Position numbers and translations under genes: made by a program. From assembly GCA_013329135.1 (NCBI GenBank), contig DUKU01000049.1:1-5594 (forward strand): 5,594 nt of DNA, in the 5' to 3' direction. This DNA comes from Thermoplasmata archaeon. Its GTDB lineage: Archaea > Thermoplasmatota > Thermoplasmata > UBA10834. The stretch's first letter is position 1. Every line of letters starts with the position of its first letter. The notes beneath the pieces are model-generated. The model saw nothing but the letters and a program-made list of their open reading frames with translations, did not search any database and was not told the origin of the DNA. Shown one piece after another: positions 4,902 through 5,594 of the stretch.

Positions 4902-5240
4902 GTGACGGTCTTGAGACTCGGTTTTGAGCCCCTGAAGTGCGTCGCGTGCGGCCTCTGCGAAACCGTATGCAGCCTGAACAGGGACTCGACCCTGACGCCG
5001 ATGAGCTCGAGCATCATACTCCATGTCGAGGACAAGGCGGACTATTTCGGCCTCGTCCTCAAGACACAGGACGAGGGCCTCGTCGTCGCGAGGCCCGAGG
5101 GCCAAGGCGGCGAGCAGGGTGCTGGTTCCAGCGGCCCCGGCGCGAAGCCGATACTTCTCAGGGAGCCTTGCGACCTGTGCGGCGGGGACCCCAGGTGCGT
5201 CAAAGTATGCCCGACCGGGTGCATCACGGTGGTGGTCTGA
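4902..5240 (+). CDS. Two-cluster [4Fe-4S] ferredoxin-like protein, probable AOR electron partner
   Basis: A 112-residue iron-sulfur protein. The first cysteine set is Cys13, 16, 19 and 23 (CVACGLCETVC), and the second is Cys90, 93, 99 and 103 (CDLCGGDPRC, then VKVCP); Cys107 is additional. The spacing resembles small HycB/AorB-type electron-transfer subunits, including the conserved CSL after the first set, rather than a simple 60-residue ferredoxin. Between the cluster motifs lie about 65 residues, with a Gly-rich, probably flexible segment near 66-81. It begins with GTG 7 bases after pyrI, without a clear Shine-Dalgarno sequence, so coupling to pyrI translation is likely; a TTG three codons later is the only near alternative start. 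One base separates it from the AOR-like gene, so it probably shuttles electrons between that enzyme and other redox carriers. Confidence 0.85.
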   Translation: MTVLRLGFEPLKCVACGLCETVCSLNRDSTLTPMSSSIILHVEDKADYFGLVLKTQDEGLVVARPEGQGGEQGAGSSGPGAKPILLREPCDLCGGDPRCVKVCPTGCITVVV

Positions 5241-5241
5241 G

Positions 5242-5594
5242 ATGTACCTGTGCAACGGCAGGGCCTGCGTCGTGGACCTCTCGACCGGGGAGTCGTCCGA
5301 GCAGGAGCTGTCGGAGGAGCTCCTGATGAAGGGCTCAGCGGTGCGGTTGGCGGACTCCCTCAGGAAGGAGCACGGCGACGCGCTGGTGCTCGGCACAGGG
5401 CTGCTGACTGGGAGCCTCGTGCCCGCGGCCTGCGCTGGACTGATATCATCGGCCAAAGGGACGATGCCACTCCTAGGGTTCGCCGGCGTAGAGCTGAAGC
5501 TCGCTGGTTTCGATTTCATCGTCATCAAGGGCGAGTCGCCTGAGCCCGGATATCTCTGGGCGAGGGACGGCATCGTCGAGTTCGTGTCGTCCCC
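5242..5594 (+). CDS. Aldehyde:ferredoxin oxidoreductase (AOR) family protein, N-terminal part, 3' end outside window
   Basis: The first 117 codons of an AOR-family protein. Members bind tungsten or molybdenum on two pterins plus one [4Fe-4S] cluster and commonly oxidise aldehydes to acids with ferredoxin as acceptor. Recognisable blocks are VVDLSTGES (10-18), GTGLLTGSLVP (51-61), and GVELKLAGFDFIVIKGES (82-99), the hallmark of the AOR N-terminal domain. It is divergent: the Arg that family members carry after PxxG (in TGGR of the Pyrococcus enzyme, from memory) is replaced by PAACAGL, and the stretch before GVELK is about 6 residues shorter, without the usual SxxGG. Cofactor binding may therefore differ. 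The cluster-binding cysteines and the catalytic domain lie outside the window, so activity cannot be judged. The ATG follows the ferredoxin stop by 1 base, with GGTGGTGG upstream. Confidence 0.8.
   Translation, partial: MYLCNGRACVVDLSTGESSEQELSEELLMKGSAVRLADSLRKEHGDALVLGTGLLTGSLVPAACAGLISSAKGTMPLLGFAGVELKLAGFDFIVIKGESPEPGYLWARDGIVEFVSS

Noticed and set aside
3665..5035. 456-codon open frame on the minus strand across pyrB and pyrI
   Set aside because: It is antisense to two clearly functional genes, and its composition (Ser-, Arg- and Leu-rich) is typical of a GC-rich shadow frame. No domain is visible.
4863..5573. 236-codon minus-strand open frame opposite the ferredoxin and AOR-like genes
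   Set aside because: No recognisable motif; it lies opposite genes with intact cysteine motifs and AOR blocks.
1..5594. CRISPR arrays, tRNA or rRNA genes, insertion sequences, toxin or defence genes
   Set aside because: I looked for repeated spacers, tRNA-like cloverleaf sequences, terminal inverted repeats and transposase motifs on both strands and saw none; nearly all the DNA is explained by the listed genes.

Overview
The window looks like a stretch of an archaeal chromosome, probably a euryarchaeote of the Thermoplasmatota type (the lineage is an inference; I cannot search). The evidence is an archaeosine synthase gene; aspartate carbamoyltransferase as separate catalytic (pyrB) and zinc-binding regulatory (pyrI) genes; a TrmB-like winged-helix regulator; the start of an aldehyde:ferredoxin oxidoreductase (AOR) family gene; and TATA boxes roughly 20-26 bases upstream of start codons, implying leaderless mRNAs. 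The DNA is GC-rich, coding is dense, and gaps within operons are 13 bases or less.

Left part, minus strand (1-2962). A sulfur-carrier cassette reads right to left: tusA, a DsrE2/DsrE3-type protein, then three small DsrE-superfamily proteins resembling DsrH/TusB, DsrE/TusD and DsrF/TusC. Gaps are 4-14 bases and most genes have a good Shine-Dalgarno sequence. Further left is arcS (archaeosine synthase), with its own TATA box and a GTG start; its C-terminal end lies outside the window.

Centre (2963-3105). This is a divergent promoter region. One TATA box faces left toward tusA and one faces right toward the regulator. The 10-base sequence TACCGTGCAA occurs at both promoters; the tusA copy forms half of a perfect 6-7-6 palindrome. 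This suggests that the regulator, which has several cysteines, controls both itself and the sulfur cassette.

Right part, plus strand (3106-5594). The TrmB-like regulator is followed by pyrB, which has its own TATA box and a second 6-7-6 palindrome (CCACCA-N7-TGGTGG) just before the start codon. pyrI overlaps pyrB by 4 bases. A two-cluster [4Fe-4S] ferredoxin-like protein follows 7 bases later, and 1 base after that an AOR-family gene begins and runs off the window. PyrB and PyrI catalyse and regulate the first committed step of pyrimidine synthesis. The ferredoxin is the likely electron partner of the AOR-like protein, whose visible N-terminal domain is divergent. I saw no RNA genes, CRISPR arrays, insertion sequences or integration signs, and no gene-free stretch longer than about 145 bases.
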